Assembly: GCA_030584065.1 (NCBI GenBank)
Contig: CP129489.1
Location: forward strand, 892,640 to 956,639
Length of the DNA: 64,000 nucleotides
Origin: Flavobacteriales bacterium
Lineage (GTDB): Bacteria; Bacteroidota; Bacteroidia; Flavobacteriales_F; PHOS-HE28
Reading direction: 5' to 3'
This document shows positions 18,242-28,180 of the stretch, piece after piece (positions within the stretch are counted from its first letter, which is position 1; the number at the start of each line of letters is the position of its first letter). Both the position numbers and the translations under genes were made by a program. Below the pieces are notes generated by a model. That model searched no databases. It was not told where the DNA came from and worked only from the letters and a program-made list of their open reading frames with translations.

Positions 18242-19900
18242 ATGCAGGAGCAAGCCCATCTGAACGGCCTTCCCGAGGGCGCCCTCAACATCGCCCACGA
18301 GGCGGTGGACCGCCATGCGGACGGCTCCTTGCGCGATGCCATCGCCCTGCGCTGCATCCGCCGCGATGACCGCATCACCGAACTGAGCTACGGCGAGCTG
18401 CGTGCGCGCAGCGACCGCTTCGCCCACGTGATCAAGGCGCTGGGCCTGCAAGGTGGCGAGCGCGTATTCAACCTCACCGGCCGCATCCCCGAGCTCTACG
18501 TCAGCGCCATCGGCACGTTGAAGGCGGGGGCGGTGTTCTGCCCGCTCTTCTCGGTCTTCGGCCCGGAGCCCATCTACCAACGCCTTTCGCGTGGCGATGC
18601 CCGCGTGCTCGTCACCACCACCGAGCTCTACAAGAAGAAGGTTGCGCAGCTGATCGACCGCTTGCCCGCCCTGGAGCACGTGCTGCTCAACGATGCGGCG
18701 CAGGACCTCGACCACCGCGTGCGTTCGCTGCCCATGCTGATGGCCGCTGCACCGGGCACCTTCGCCATCGTGCACACGCGGCCGGAGGATCCCGCCCTGC
18801 TGCACTTCACCAGCGGCACCACGGGCATGCCCAAGGGCGCCCTGCACGTGCACCGCGCCGTGGTGATGCACGCCATGACCGGCTGCGCCGTGCTCGACCT
18901 GCATCCCGGCGATATCTACTGGTGCACCGCCGATCCCGGCTGGGTCACGGGCACCAGCTACGGCATCATTGCGCCGCTGGTGCTGGGCGCCTGCATCGTG
19001 GTGGACGAGGAGGAGTTCGATGCCGCACGCTGGTACCACATCCTCGCGGAGCAGCGTGTGAACGTGTGGTACACGGCGCCCACCGCCATCCGCCGGTTGA
19101 TGCGCCTGGACATCGACGTGCGGGGTACCCACGACCTCTCCGCGCTGCGCCTGATGCTCAGCGTGGGCGAGCCGCTGCATGCCGAGGCGGTGGTGTGGGC
19201 CCAGCGCACCTTCGGCGTGCCGGTACTGGACAACTGGTGGCAGACCGAGACGGGCGGCATCATGATCAGCAACACCAAGGACATGCCGGTGAAGCCCGGC
19301 TCCATGGGCAAGCCGCTGCCCGGCATCACCGCCGAGGTGGCCGATGTGGACGGCGACGGCGTGCGCATCCTGCAAGGCCCCGAGCGCAGCGGCCACCTGG
19401 TGCTGAAGCGCGGATGGCCCTCGCAGTTCGTCACCTACCTGCACGAGGAGGAGCGATACGCCAAATGCTTCCGTGGCGACTGGTACCTCAGTGGCGACCT
19501 GGCGCGCATCGATGCCGATGGCTACTTCTGGTTCGTGGGCCGTGCGGACGACATCATCAAGACCAGCGGCCATATGGTGGGCCCCTTCGAGGTGGAGAGC
19601 CGCCTGATGGAGCACCCCGCGGTGGCCGAGGCGGCGGTGATCGGCAAGCCCGACCCGCTGATCGGCGAGTTGGTGAAGGCCTGCGTGGTGCTGAAGAGCG
19701 GGCAGGCGGCGGGTGAGAAACTGCGCATGGATATCATCGGCTTCGCGCGGAAAGCGCTCGGACCGGCCGTGGCGCCGAAGGAGCTCGCCTTCGTGGACGA
19801 CCTGCCCAAGACGCGCAGCGGCAAGGTGCTGCGCCGGCTGCTGAAGGCCCGCGAACTGGGCCTGCCGGAAGGGGACCTCTCAACACTGGAGAAGACATGA
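18242..19900 (+). CDS. acsA: Acetate-CoA ligase, AcsA type
   Basis: The product has 552 residues and belongs to the AMP-binding superfamily. The phosphate loop [19 protein letters not shown], the WWQTETGG motif, the [19 protein letters not shown] hinge and the C-terminal catalytic lysine in [13 protein letters not shown] are intact. The ending [10 protein letters not shown] and the overall length are like Bacillus AcsA rather than the 650-residue Acs. It activates acetate via acetyl-AMP to acetyl-CoA. Its stop overlaps the start of the E1 alpha gene (ATGA at 19897-19900), placing it at the head of a 2-oxoacid dehydrogenase operon. Confidence 0.9.
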   Translation: MQEQAHLNGLPEGALNIAHEAVDRHADGSLRDAIALRCIRRDDRITELSYGELRARSDRFAHVIKALGLQGGERVFNLTGRIPELYVSAIGTLKAGAVFCPLFSVFGPEPIYQRLSRGDARVLVTTTELYKKKVAQLIDRLPALEHVLLNDAAQDLDHRVRSLPMLMAAAPGTFAIVHTRPEDPALLHFTSGTTGMPKGALHVHRAVVMHAMTGCAVLDLHPGDIYWCTADPGWVTGTSYGIIAPLVLGACIVVDEEEFDAARWYHILAEQRVNVWYTAPTAIRRLMRLDIDVRGTHDLSALRLMLSVGEPLHAEAVVWAQRTFGVPVLDNWWQTETGGIMISNTKDMPVKPGSMGKPLPGITAEVADVDGDGVRILQGPERSGHLVLKRGWPSQFVTYLHEEERYAKCFRGDWYLSGDLARIDADGYFWFVGRADDIIKTSGHMVGPFEVESRLMEHPAVAEAAVIGKPDPLIGELVKACVVLKSGQAAGEKLRMDIIGFARKALGPAVAPKELAFVDDLPKTRSGKVLRRLLKARELGLPEGDLSTLEKT

Positions 19901-20877
19901 GCGCATCCACCATCACCTTCGACCGGGCCACGGGCCTGAAGCACCTGGAGCGGATGCTGCTGGTGCGCCGCTTCGAGGAGGCCTGTGCCGAGCAGTACAC
20001 CAAGGGCCACATCCGCGGCTTCCTCCACCTGTGCATCGGGCAGGAGGCGGTGAACGTGGGCGTGCTGCAGGCCCTGGGGCCGCAGGACAACATCCTGAGC
20101 ACCTACCGCGAGCACGGGCATGCGCTGGCGCGGGGCATCGCTCCCGATGCGATCATGGCCGAGCTGTTCGGCAGGCAGGAGGGCAGCAGCAGGGGGCGCG
20201 GCGGCTCCATGCACCTGTTCGACAAGGCCGCACGCCTCTTCGGTGGCAACGCCATCGTGGCGGGGCACCTGCCCGTGGCCGTGGGACTGGCGCTGGCCGC
20301 CAAGCGCCTCAAGGAGTCGCGCATCACCTGCTGCATCTTCGGAGAGGGTGCCGCGGCGGAAGGCGCCTTCCACGAAGCCATGAACCTCGCCTCGCTGTGG
20401 CAGCTGCCGCTACTCTTCGTCTGCGAGAACAACCGCTACGCCATGGGCACCGCGCTGCACTATTCGCACGCCGTGGAGGAATTGGCGGGCAAGGGTCCGG
20501 CCTACGGCATCGCCAGCGCCAGCATCGACGGCATGGACCTGTCAGCGGTGATCGCCGCGGCCAACGAGGCCGTGCGCCACATCCGCGACACCGGCAGCCC
20601 CTACTTCCTGGTGTGCAACACCTACCGCTTCCGCGCGCATTCCATGTTCGATGCAGAGCTCTACCGCGACAAGGCCGAGGTGGAGGAATGGAAGAAGCGC
20701 GACCCGATCCCCGCCTTCCGATCGCTGCTGATCGCACAGGGGGGCATCACCGAGGCCGATGTGAAGGAGGCGGAGCAGCGGGTGGAGGACACCGTGAAAG
20801 CCGCCGTTGCCTTCGCCGAGCGCGGCACCTGGGAGCCGGTGGAGGAGCTTACCCGCCACATGACCAGCGATCACTGA
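19897..20877 (+). CDS. 2-oxoacid (pyruvate/acetoin) dehydrogenase E1 component, alpha subunit
   Basis: The product has 326 residues. The sequence runs [33 protein letters not shown] and [11 protein letters not shown], with a thiamine-diphosphate/Mg site [20 protein letters not shown] followed by [11 protein letters not shown]. The C-terminus is [16 protein letters not shown]. This is the heterodimeric E1 alpha type of pyruvate or acetoin dehydrogenase. Substrate specificity (pyruvate, acetoin or branched-chain) cannot be fixed from the sequence. Its partner E1 beta lies after one intervening VOC gene. Confidence 0.92.
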   Translation: MSASTITFDRATGLKHLERMLLVRRFEEACAEQYTKGHIRGFLHLCIGQEAVNVGVLQALGPQDNILSTYREHGHALARGIAPDAIMAELFGRQEGSSRGRGGSMHLFDKAARLFGGNAIVAGHLPVAVGLALAAKRLKESRITCCIFGEGAAAEGAFHEAMNLASLWQLPLLFVCENNRYAMGTALHYSHAVEELAGKGPAYGIASASIDGMDLSAVIAAANEAVRHIRDTGSPYFLVCNTYRFRAHSMFDAELYRDKAEVEEWKKRDPIPAFRSLLIAQGGITEADVKEAEQRVEDTVKAAVAFAERGTWEPVEELTRHMTSDH

Positions 20878-20893
20878 CACACCACGAGCCACC

Positions 20894-21271
20894 ATGGCCA
20901 CCATCACCCACTTCGACATTGGCGCGGACGACATGAAGCGTGCGCGCACCTTCTATGAGCAACTCTTCGACTGGACCTTCACCGAGGTGCCGCCCCCGAT
21001 GGACCACTACCAGCTGATTGCCACCACCGGACTGGACGGCAAGCCGGGCGTGGGCGGTGGCTTGATGAAGCGCGACGCGCAGGGGCGCACCGGCATCACC
21101 AACTTCATGGGCGTGGCCTCGGTGGACCTGGCGCTGGCGAAGGTGAAGGAGCTGGGCGGTCAGGCCTTGAGCGGCAGGCTCACCGTGCCCGGCTTCGGCT
21201 ACATGGCGATGTGCCTGGACACCGAGGGCAATCCCTTCGGCCTGTTCCAAGATGATCCGCAGGCGCAGTGA
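20894..21271 (+). CDS. VOC family (glyoxalase-like) protein
   Basis: The product has 125 residues, a single vicinal-oxygen-chelate domain made of two beta-alpha-beta-beta-beta units: [20 protein letters not shown] in the first half and [16 protein letters not shown] with [19 protein letters not shown] in the second. Such proteins are metal-dependent lyases, dioxygenases or binding proteins. It sits between E1 alpha and E1 beta, 16 bp after the former, so it is co-transcribed with the dehydrogenase genes. Its specific reaction is unknown. Confidence 0.85.
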   Translation: MATITHFDIGADDMKRARTFYEQLFDWTFTEVPPPMDHYQLIATTGLDGKPGVGGGLMKRDAQGRTGITNFMGVASVDLALAKVKELGGQALSGRLTVPGFGYMAMCLDTEGNPFGLFQDDPQAQ

Positions 21272-21296
21272 GGGGCAACAACGAAACCGGCGAAGC

Positions 21297-22271
21297 ATGA
21301 AGACCACCTACCGCGAGTGCATCAAGCAGGCCATCCGCGATGCGATGCGGGCCGACGAACGCGTGTTCCTCGTGGGCGAGGACGTGGGCCGTTACGGCGG
21401 TGCCTTCGCCGTGAGCAAGGGGCTGCTGCAGGAGTTCGGCCCCGAGCGCATCCTCGACGCGCCGCTCTCCGAGGCGGGCTTCACCGGTGCGGGGATCGGC
21501 GCGGCGCTGGGTGGTATGCGGCCCATCGTGGAGATCATGACGGTGAACTTCAGCCTGCTGGCCATGGACCAGCTGGTGAACAACGCCGCCACGCTGCGGC
21601 ACATGAGCGGCGGGCAGTTCAACGTGCCGGTGGTGGTGCGCATGAGCAGCGGCATCGGCCGGCAGCTGGCCGCGCAGCACTCGCACAGCTGGGAGCCGCT
21701 CTACGCGCACATCCCCGGCCTGCGCATCCTGAGCACCGGCACCCACGAGGATGCGCGCGGCATGCTCATCACCGCACTCCAGCAGCCCGATCCGGTCATC
21801 GTCTTCGAGTACACCGCCATGCTGAACCTGGAGGCCGAAGTGCCCGATGACGCCAGCGCGGTGGACATCACGAAGGCGAGGGTGCGCCGCAGCGGCACGG
21901 ACCTTTCCATCATCACCTACGGGCCCGGCGTGTACAAGGCGCTGGAGGCCGCGGAGGCACTGGCGCAGGAGGGCATCTCCGCCGAGGTGCTGGACCTGCG
22001 CGTGCTGCGCCCCTTGGACGACGAGGCCATCCGCGCCACCGTGGCGCGCACCCACCGCGTGCTGGTGGTGGAGGAGGCTTGGCGCTCGGTGGGCATCGCC
22101 GCGGAGATCAGCGCGCGCATCACGGAGCAATGCTTCTACGACCTGGACGCGCCGGTGCGACGGCTCTGCGGCGTGGAGGTGCACATTCCCTACCCCAAGC
22201 ACCTGGAGGACGCCTCCATCCCGCAGGTGGCAGACATCGTTCGGGAGGCGCGTCTGCTCCTGGCGAAATGA
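21297..22271 (+). CDS. 2-oxoacid (pyruvate/acetoin) dehydrogenase E1 component, beta subunit
   Basis: The product has 324 residues from ATG 21297. It contains REAIRDAM-like text ([20 protein letters not shown], then [14 protein letters not shown]), the substrate-channel segment [20 protein letters not shown], the conserved [20 protein letters not shown] and the C-terminal transketolase domain with [14 protein letters not shown] and VEEAWRSVG. It forms the E1 heterotetramer with the alpha subunit encoded two genes upstream. The frame is open a little further 5-prime, but the methionine chosen aligns with the usual E1 beta start. Confidence 0.92.
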   Translation: MKTTYRECIKQAIRDAMRADERVFLVGEDVGRYGGAFAVSKGLLQEFGPERILDAPLSEAGFTGAGIGAALGGMRPIVEIMTVNFSLLAMDQLVNNAATLRHMSGGQFNVPVVVRMSSGIGRQLAAQHSHSWEPLYAHIPGLRILSTGTHEDARGMLITALQQPDPVIVFEYTAMLNLEAEVPDDASAVDITKARVRRSGTDLSIITYGPGVYKALEAAEALAQEGISAEVLDLRVLRPLDDEAIRATVARTHRVLVVEEAWRSVGIAAEISARITEQCFYDLDAPVRRLCGVEVHIPYPKHLEDASIPQVADIVREARLLLAK

Positions 22272-22296
22272 GCTACCTTACGGGCACAGGAACACC

Positions 22297-22707
22297 ATGA
22301 GGACCCATTATGAAACCGTCTATGCCGCGCTGGGACGCCTGTTCCACGCCGTGGCGGCCTGCGACGGGCGCGTTGCGCCCGAAGAGCAGCGAAGCCTGAA
22401 CGAACTGATCAAGAAGCGCTGGCTGCCCTTCGAGGGCAGCATCGACCGGTACGGGACCGATGCCGCGCACTATATCGGCTTCGCATTCGACTCGGCGGCG
22501 GCCAGCCATGCACCCGTGGAGGAGGACTTCAGCGCGTTCAAGGACACACTGCGGGAGCACGCATCGCTGTTCACCGATGAGCTGCGCACCTTGATCTGGG
22601 AGACTGCGCACGAGGTGGCCAAGGCCTATGGCGGCGAAAGCGATGCCGAGCAGGAACTCCTGGCCCGCTTGGGCCAGCTCCTCCACGGCAAGCAGATGCC
22701 CGCCTGA
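22297..22707 (+). CDS. TerB-like helical protein within the dehydrogenase operon
   Basis: The product has 136 residues. It starts [20 protein letters not shown], followed by [15 protein letters not shown], which resembles the start of TerB-fold proteins: helical, with an acidic loop D-G-x-V-x-x-x-E. The rest is all-helical and charged. TerB-fold proteins are thought to bind metal or sense stress near membranes. It lies 25 bp after E1 beta and 27 bp before E2, so it is almost certainly expressed with the complex. The family call is tentative. Confidence 0.65.
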   Translation: MRTHYETVYAALGRLFHAVAACDGRVAPEEQRSLNELIKKRWLPFEGSIDRYGTDAAHYIGFAFDSAAASHAPVEEDFSAFKDTLREHASLFTDELRTLIWETAHEVAKAYGGESDAEQELLARLGQLLHGKQMPA

Positions 22708-22734
22708 TCGGAGGCATCGCGTTCCCCCGCTGCC

Positions 22735-23955
22735 ATGATCGCATTCCGCATGCCTTCCCTTGGTGCCGACATGGAAGATGGCACGCTGCGTGCCTGGCGC
22801 GTGAAACCCGGCGACACAGTCAAGCGCGGCGACATCGTCGCCGATGTGGAGACACAGAAGGGCATCATCGAGGTGGAGTGCTTCGACGAGGGCGTGGTGC
22901 ATGAGCTGCTGGTGAAGGAGGACGAGAAGGTGCCGGTGGATACCGCGCTGGCGCTGCTGCGTGGCGAAGGGGAGGCGCTGGGACCCGCGGCCCCAGGCGC
23001 CGCACCGGTGAAGAAGCCGGTGGATGGGAGACCGGTGGAGCACGTGGCACGGCGTGAAGGGCCAGGCGCCCCGGCGGAGCGCGTGCGGGCCACGCCGCTG
23101 GCGAAGCGCCTCGCCCAAGAACAAGGCATCGACCTCGCCACGCTCACCGGTACCGGTCCCGATGGCGCGATCAGCAAGGACGACGTGGAACAGGCCATCT
23201 CGGCCCGCATGGCCCCGCCGCATGCCGCGAAGGACAAGCACCACGCCTTCGTGGAGATGATCTCCGGCGCACCGACAGCACCGGTGGATGCGGCGGCGGG
23301 CATCCGCCAGGCCGTGGCCGCCGCCATGGCGAAGAGCAACCGCGAGATCCCGCACTACCACCTGGAGGAGCGCATCGATCTGCGAGCGGCCCTGCAATGG
23401 CTGGCGGAGGCGAACAAGGCACGCCCGGTGAAGGAGCAGTTGCTGCCTGCCGTGCTGCTGATCAAGGCCACCGCACTGGCGCTGCGCAAGGTGCCCGACC
23501 TCAACGGGTGGTGGGTGGACGGCGCCCTGCAGCGCAAGCCGGAGGTGCACCTGGGCTTCGTGGTGTCGCTGCGCACCGGCGGTGTCGTCGTGTCGGCCAT
23601 CCATCGCGCGGACCAGCTCGGCCTGGATGAGCTGATGCGCCACCTGAACGAGCTCATCCCCCGCGCCCGTGCGCTGAAGCTGCGCAGCTCGGAGCTGTCC
23701 GAGAGCACCGTCACGCTCACCAGCCTGGGTGATCGCGGCGCGTCCGTGGTGCACGGGGTGATCTATCCGCCGCAGGTGGCGCTCGTGGGCTTCGGCGGCA
23801 TCAGCGAGCAGCCCTGGGCGGAGAACGGGGTCATCGATGCGCGGCCGGTGGTCACCGCCACCCTTGCGGCCGACCACCGCGCCAACGACGGCGCCACGGG
23901 CAGCCGCTTCCTGCGCACCCTGTCCGACCTGCTGCAAACACCGGGACAGCTATGA
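22735..23955 (+). CDS. Dihydrolipoamide acyltransferase E2 component
   Basis: The product has 406 residues with three domains. The N-terminal lipoyl domain carries the lipoylated lysine K42 in [13 protein letters not shown] peripheral-subunit-binding domain follows ([20 protein letters not shown], then [14 protein letters not shown], about residues 120-160). The C-terminal acyltransferase domain has H381 and D385 in DHRANDG. E2 transfers the acyl group from E1 to CoA. No E3 gene is adjacent, so the general cellular lipoamide dehydrogenase must serve the complex. Its stop overlaps the start of an acyl carrier protein gene. Confidence 0.93.
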   Translation: MIAFRMPSLGADMEDGTLRAWRVKPGDTVKRGDIVADVETQKGIIEVECFDEGVVHELLVKEDEKVPVDTALALLRGEGEALGPAAPGAAPVKKPVDGRPVEHVARREGPGAPAERVRATPLAKRLAQEQGIDLATLTGTGPDGAISKDDVEQAISARMAPPHAAKDKHHAFVEMISGAPTAPVDAAAGIRQAVAAAMAKSNREIPHYHLEERIDLRAALQWLAEANKARPVKEQLLPAVLLIKATALALRKVPDLNGWWVDGALQRKPEVHLGFVVSLRTGGVVVSAIHRADQLGLDELMRHLNELIPRARALKLRSSELSESTVTLTSLGDRGASVVHGVIYPPQVALVGFGGISEQPWAENGVIDARPVVTATLAADHRANDGATGSRFLRTLSDLLQTPGQL

Positions 23956-24209
23956 ACGAAGCCGAGATCATGGAAGCCTTGCGCGCCATCATCCGGCAGG
24001 TGGCGCCGGATGCCGACTTAGGCACGCTCGCACTCGATGAGGACTTCCGGCGGGCCTTCGACATTGACTCCTTCGATCATCTGCGCATCATGACCGCCGT
24101 GAGTGAGCGCTTCGGGTCGGAGGTTCCGGAGGAGCAGCAGGGCCGCCTGGTTACGCTCCGCCGCCTGGCGGAATGGGTCATGGCAGGGGAACGAAAGCCG
24201 AGCCCATGA
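23952..24209 (+). CDS. Acyl carrier protein
   Basis: The product has 85 residues with the phosphopantetheine attachment motif DIDSFDHL, in which S40 would be modified. The fold is a typical four-helix ACP: EIMEALRAIIRQVAPDADLG at the start and LVTLRRLAEWVMAG at the end. It is not the housekeeping fatty-acid ACP, which normally has DSLD and sits next to fabF. The start overlaps the E2 stop by 4 bp (ATGA), so it is translationally coupled to the dehydrogenase complex. It may accept acyl groups made by the cluster; this is inference. Confidence 0.85.
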   Translation: MNEAEIMEALRAIIRQVAPDADLGTLALDEDFRRAFDIDSFDHLRIMTAVSERFGSEVPEEQQGRLVTLRRLAEWVMAGERKPSP

Positions 24210-24285
24210 TCCGCTGCGCATCCGAAGGGGGCAGGCCGATAGGGAGGCCCCTTTGCCGGTTGCCGCATCCCATCCGCGAACCATT

Positions 24286-24918
24286 ATGACCGGGCAGGAA
24301 ATCACCATCGATCTCACCGGCGCAAGCCTCCAAGGCACCCTCACGGTTCCGGCACCGGCCAAGGGCCTCGTCCTCTTCTGCCATGGCAGCGGCAGCAGCC
24401 GGCATAGCCCGCGCAACCGCTTGGTGGCCGCCGCGCTGCAGCGCGAGGGCTTCGCCACCTTCCTCTTCGACCTGCTGATGCCCGAGGAGGATGAGGACCC
24501 GGAGGCCCGCTTCGACATACCGCTGCTCACGCAACGGCTCATCGCCGTGGTGCGGTGGACCACCGAACAAGCCGCTCTGGCATCGCTGCCCTTGGGCCTG
24601 TTCGGTGCCAGCACGGGCGCGGCCTCGGCCTTGGGCGCTGCGGCAGCCCTGCCCGGGGTGGTAAAGGCCGTGGTTTCGCGCGGCGGCCGGCCTGACATGG
24701 CCGAGGCGGTGCTGCCGATGGTGGAAGCGCCCACCCTGCTGGTCGTGGGCGGCTGGGACGAACCCGTGATCGGCTTGAACCGCTTCGCCTTTGACCGCCT
24801 TCAGGGCGTGAAGGAACTGGTGATCGTGCCGGAGGCCACGCACCTTTTCGAGGAGCCCGGCAAGCTGGACGAGGTGGCCCGGCTGGCTGCGGCCTGGTTC
24901 GCGCGCTATTTGCGCTGA
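24286..24918 (+). CDS. Alpha/beta hydrolase, dienelactone-hydrolase-like
   Basis: The product has 210 residues from ATG 24286. The alpha/beta-hydrolase fold is clear: GLVLFCHGSGSSRHSPRN supplies the oxyanion region, S109 sits in the nucleophile elbow GASTGAAS, D158 in GGWDEPV, and H186 in EATHLFEEPG completes the triad. The protein is of the short dienelactone-hydrolase type. It ends 12 bp inside the convergent phosphoribosyltransferase gene; the two families are often neighbours or fused in other bacteria. The substrate is unknown. Confidence 0.88.
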   Translation: MTGQEITIDLTGASLQGTLTVPAPAKGLVLFCHGSGSSRHSPRNRLVAAALQREGFATFLFDLLMPEEDEDPEARFDIPLLTQRLIAVVRWTTEQAALASLPLGLFGASTGAASALGAAAALPGVVKAVVSRGGRPDMAEAVLPMVEAPTLLVVGGWDEPVIGLNRFAFDRLQGVKELVIVPEATHLFEEPGKLDEVARLAAAWFARYLR

Positions 24919-25550
24919 CCGGTGCGCGCTTCACGCCGCGCGGCTTTATCGAGCAGTGCAATCACCTCCGCGTCGCTGGTCTGGGCGAAATCCTCGTAGT
25001 GCGCACCGATGGCGTAGAGGTCGTCGGGGGTTTCCGCGCAGACCACCTCATCGGCCAGCTCCTGCAGCTGTTCCACGGTCTGCACGGCGGCCACGGGCAC
25101 GGCCACAACCACGCGCTTCGCCCCGGCCTGGCGCATCAACTCGATTGCCGCCCGCACTGTGCTGCCGGTGGCGATGCCGTCATCCACGATGATCGCGGTG
25201 CGTCCTCTCACGGTCAGCGGCGGCCGGCCTGAGCGGTAGCTCGATTCACGCTCCCGAAGCACGCCCCGGATGCGTTCCGCCTCCGCGTCGATATAAGCCC
25301 TCGGCACGTGGAAGGACGGGTCGATCCGCAGGCCCTGCAGGCTCACCGCGCCGATTGCGAGCTCCGGCTGGTTGGGATGGCCGATCTTCTTGGTGAGCAG
25401 GATGTCCATGGGCAGGTGCAGCGCGCGGGCCACCTCAGCCGCCACGTGCACACCGCCGCGCGGTATGGCCAGCAGCACGGCATCCTTCCCGTGGAACGCC
25501 TTCAGCGCATCCGCGAGCTGGAGGCCGGCATCGGTGCGGTCGACGAACAT
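24906..25550 (-). CDS. Phosphoribosyltransferase domain protein
   Basis: The product has 214 residues. It contains the type I PRTase PRPP-binding loop AIIVDDGIATGSTVRAAIEL, the N-terminal AIPRGGVHVAAEVARAL and a conserved TKKIGHPNQPELAIGAVS. Proteins of this group are often found with dienelactone-hydrolase-like genes, as here, but their true substrate is not established. It overlaps the hydrolase gene at the 3-prime ends by 13 bp. A 60-residue proline-rich ORF lies 9 bp upstream. Confidence 0.88.
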   Translation of the reverse strand: MFVDRTDAGLQLADALKAFHGKDAVLLAIPRGGVHVAAEVARALHLPMDILLTKKIGHPNQPELAIGAVSLQGLRIDPSFHVPRAYIDAEAERIRGVLRERESSYRSGRPPLTVRGRTAIIVDDGIATGSTVRAAIELMRQAGAKRVVVAVPVAAVQTVEQLQELADEVVCAETPDDLYAIGAHYEDFAQTSDAEVIALLDKAARREARTGQRK

Positions 25551-25559
25551 GGCGTGAGA

Positions 25560-25742
25560 CTAGACCCGTTCCGGCTTCCCGGGCTGCGGATGCGTGGGCG
25601 GGTCCGTGCTCGGCCGCGTAGGCGGATCGTTTGGCCGGGTGACGGGTTCCTCGCGCCGAGGCGTCACCGGGGGCTCGTGAGGCACGCGTGTGGGCGGTTT
25701 GCGCTTGGGGGTCTCGGGCGTTGTTGGGTCGGTCATGGTCAT
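25560..25742 (-). CDS. Short proline-rich protein
   Basis: A 60-residue ORF in which Pro, Thr, Arg and Glu make up most residues; it begins MTMTDPTTPETPKRKPPTRV. It has no hydrophobic segment and is likely disordered. Position favours it being real: 9 bp before the phosphoribosyltransferase gene on the same strand. High-GC DNA produces such proline-rich open frames by chance, so confidence is moderate. Confidence 0.45.
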   Translation of the reverse strand: MTMTDPTTPETPKRKPPTRVPHEPPVTPRREEPVTRPNDPPTRPSTDPPTHPQPGKPERV

Positions 25743-25912
25743 TGAGGCCTTTCTGCGGATTGGAGCATGCGGCTGCCCGGCGATGCGTGGGGGTCAACAG
25801 CGCTTTCCACGCTCAATCAAGGCCACTGCCCCTGTGCAAGCACCTAAAGATGGCCCGCCGCCCATCCAGCGCACCATGATGCCGATCAGCCCGGTCCCGT
25901 TACCTTGCCTGC

Positions 25913-27010
25913 ATGCGAATCCTACTGCTCGTCGGTCTGGTGCTCAGCGCAGCCTTCGGTAATGGGCAGACGCATGCCACCCTGCTTCCCGCGAACCCCG
26001 ATTACACGGCAGTGGTGAACGACCACCTGGCCGGCCCCGGTGTCACGGTCCTCAATGCCAGCTACCAGTACCTGCCCTACGCCATCGCCACATTCACCGA
26101 TAGCGTGGCCAGCGTGGGCATGAGCAGCGGCTTGGTGCTGGCCACCGGGCTGGCGCATGTGATCGAACCGCCCAACCTCTCACAGGGCACCACCATGGCC
26201 GGGCAGGTCAGCGGGATGGCCGACCCCGACCTGCTGCAGCTGCTGAACCCACCGGCGCCGCAATGGGATGCGGCCATCCTGACGATCGAGCTCATCCCGG
26301 CCGGCGATACGCTGCGACTTCGCTACGTCTTCGGCAGCGAGGAGTATGATGAGTACGTCTGCTCCGTGAAGAACGACATCGTGGGCATCTTCCTCTCTGG
26401 ACCGGGCATCGCGGGGCCTCACAGCAACGGCGCCATCAACATGGCCACGCTGCCCGCCACCGGCCTGCCGGTCTGCGTGAACACGGTGAACATCGGTGTG
26501 CCCGGCAGCAACGGCGATGGCTTGTGTTGGGCCTACCCCAACTGGCAGCAGGACACGGTGCATTACGTGGACAACTTCTTCGGCCCGGATTGCGGGCTCG
26601 ATGGCTATACCGAGGTCCTTACCGCGAAGGCAGCGGTGCTTCCGGGTGCCGTGTACCAGCTCAGGATCGCCATCGCCGATGTGCATGACGGGCTATACGA
26701 CTCGGCGGTCTTCCTCGAACAAGGCAGCCTCAGCTCGGACCTGTCCACCGGCATGGCCGGAGCCGCGGTTAGTACGCCGTTGCTCTGGTGCGACGTAGAA
26801 ACGGGCCAAGTGGTGCTGCATGGCCTCTCACCCCGAGGTGGACATACCGTGCTTCAGGCCTTCGATACCGCCGGTCGCATCGTGGCACAAGCCATTGTTC
26901 AGGCCGATGGTCCGGTCCTGCGGATTCCCATGCAGCTGGCCGCCGGCTGCCACACCATCCGTGCCGTGCAGGGTGGGACCGTGGTGACCGGGAAGGTGGT
27001 GGTGCAGTGA
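25913..27010 (+). CDS. Secreted choice-of-anchor L protein with T9SS type A sorting domain
   Basis: The product has 365 residues with signal peptide MRILLLVGLVLSAAFGNGQ. The central domain includes GMSSGLVLATGLAHVIEPP and LRYVFGSEEYDEYVCSVKND, then VDNFFGPDCGLDGYTEVL, the hallmark of the choice-of-anchor L domain of unknown function found in secreted proteins. The C-terminal 80 residues end in HTIRAVQGGTVVTGKVVVQ, as in type A T9SS sorting domains. A -7-like TTACCTTG lies just before the start. It should be exported to the cell surface. Confidence 0.85.
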   Translation: MRILLLVGLVLSAAFGNGQTHATLLPANPDYTAVVNDHLAGPGVTVLNASYQYLPYAIATFTDSVASVGMSSGLVLATGLAHVIEPPNLSQGTTMAGQVSGMADPDLLQLLNPPAPQWDAAILTIELIPAGDTLRLRYVFGSEEYDEYVCSVKNDIVGIFLSGPGIAGPHSNGAINMATLPATGLPVCVNTVNIGVPGSNGDGLCWAYPNWQQDTVHYVDNFFGPDCGLDGYTEVLTAKAAVLPGAVYQLRIAIADVHDGLYDSAVFLEQGSLSSDLSTGMAGAAVSTPLLWCDVETGQVVLHGLSPRGGHTVLQAFDTAGRIVAQAIVQADGPVLRIPMQLAAGCHTIRAVQGGTVVTGKVVVQ

Positions 27011-27119
27011 AGTGCTCATCTCCGCGCGTGGATCACCGAAGGAATTGCCCCATCAGCAAGCGGACAGCCTGACCCACGGGTAAGGCTGCGAGGTGGGAGA
27101 GGGGGCATGCCCCAGTACA

Positions 27120-27764
27120 TTACACTTCCGCCTTCGACTTCTTGGCCTTCCCGTTCCCGTTCGCCTTCCGCTCTTCCTTCGCATCCACGGGTTTCCGGAG
27201 CACGATCCGTCCGTCGAACACATCGATGACCTGCGGTTTGCCGGTCTCCAGGGTCCCTGCGATGATCTGCTTGCTCAATTCGTTCAGCAGCTCCTTCTGG
27301 ATCATGCGCTTGATGGGTCGGGCGCCGAACTGCGGATCGAAGCCGGCCGAGCCGATGTGCTCGATGAGCTCTTCGCTGGGGATGAGCGAGTAGCCCTTCT
27401 CCTCGAGCTTGGCGAGCAGCTGGTGCAGCTGCAGCTTCACGATCTCCCGCACATCCCCCTGGCTCAGCGGACGGAACATGATCAGTTCGTCCACGCGGTT
27501 GAGGAACTCGGGCCGCACGGTCTTGCGCAGCAGCTCCATCACCTCGCGCTGGGTCTTCTCCACGACCTCCTCCACGTTCTTGCGCTCCAGCCCTTCGAAG
27601 TTCTCCTGGATGATGTGCGAGCCGATGTTGCTCGTCATGATGATGATGGTGTTCTTGAAGTTCACCACGCGGCCCTTGTTGTCGGTTAGGCGGCCATCGT
27701 CGAGCACCTGCAGCAGGATGTTCCACACGTCAGGGTGGGCCTTCTCGATCTCGTCGATCAGCAC
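27120..27764 (-). pseudogene. clpB: Displaced 3-prime fragment of clpB (last 214 codons)
   Basis: Starting within the second Walker B region ([13 protein letters not shown]), this frame matches the end of ClpB to its last residue. Against the complete ClpB at 34574-37231 I count 21 substitutions over 214 residues; both end in KSKAEV. It lacks the N domain, the first ATPase module, the middle domain and the second Walker A, so it cannot work as a disaggregase. Homology stops abruptly at 27764, matching position 35218 in the intact gene. The level of divergence argues against a very recent in-place duplication; acquisition from a relative is the better explanation. Confidence 0.9.
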
Positions 27765-27847
27765 GCGAGTGAATGCGGAAGAAGCGCAACGAATCAGAGT
27801 TCTATATTGGACTCGAATCCGGGAATTATTCTTGAACTACATTGGCC

Positions 27848-28165
27848 ATGCTTCGCATCGTTGCCTTCATCTGCGCCGCCCTGCTCTTCCTGGCACTGGC
27901 CCGGCTACCGATCGGCTACTACACCTTCCTGCGCATCGCCGTGACCATCGGGGCCTTGCTCCTCCTGCACCACCACTGGACCCGGAGCGGGTTCAATGTC
28001 TGGGTGGTCCTCTTCGGGGCGGTAGCCATCCTCTTCAATCCCATCCTCCCCATCTACCTCGGTGACCGCTCCCTGTGGCTGCCGTTCAACATCGCCGGAG
28101 GTGTGCTCTTCGTGGTGGCTGGTTTCGCGATGCCACGTACTTCAGGTCGATCAGGCGATCAATAA
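27848..28165 (+). CDS. Small membrane protein (DUF6804-like)
   Basis: The product has 105 residues from ATG 27848 and three or four hydrophobic helices (IVAFICAALLFLALARLPIG, LRIAVTIGALLLLH, VWVVLFGAVAILFNPILPIY, IAGGVLFVVAGFAM). The central WVVLFGAVAILFNPILPIYL and following DRSLWLP pattern resembles the DUF6804 family of small integral membrane proteins. It is the first gene of the island and lies 15 bp before the PLD-J gene. Role unknown; it may be a membrane partner of the downstream proteins or just a passenger. Confidence 0.75.
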   Translation: MLRIVAFICAALLFLALARLPIGYYTFLRIAVTIGALLLLHHHWTRSGFNVWVVLFGAVAILFNPILPIYLGDRSLWLPFNIAGGVLFVVAGFAMPRTSGRSGDQ

Positions 28166-28180
28166 AGAACGAGACAGAAG

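Noticed and set aside
18164-19615. 483-codon open frame antisense to acsA
   Set aside because: It is a shadow of acsA with histidine- and glycine-rich low-information sequence.
27120-27764. A functional short ClpB-like protein
   Set aside because: It starts inside the second AAA module and lacks Walker A, so it is read as a displaced gene end.
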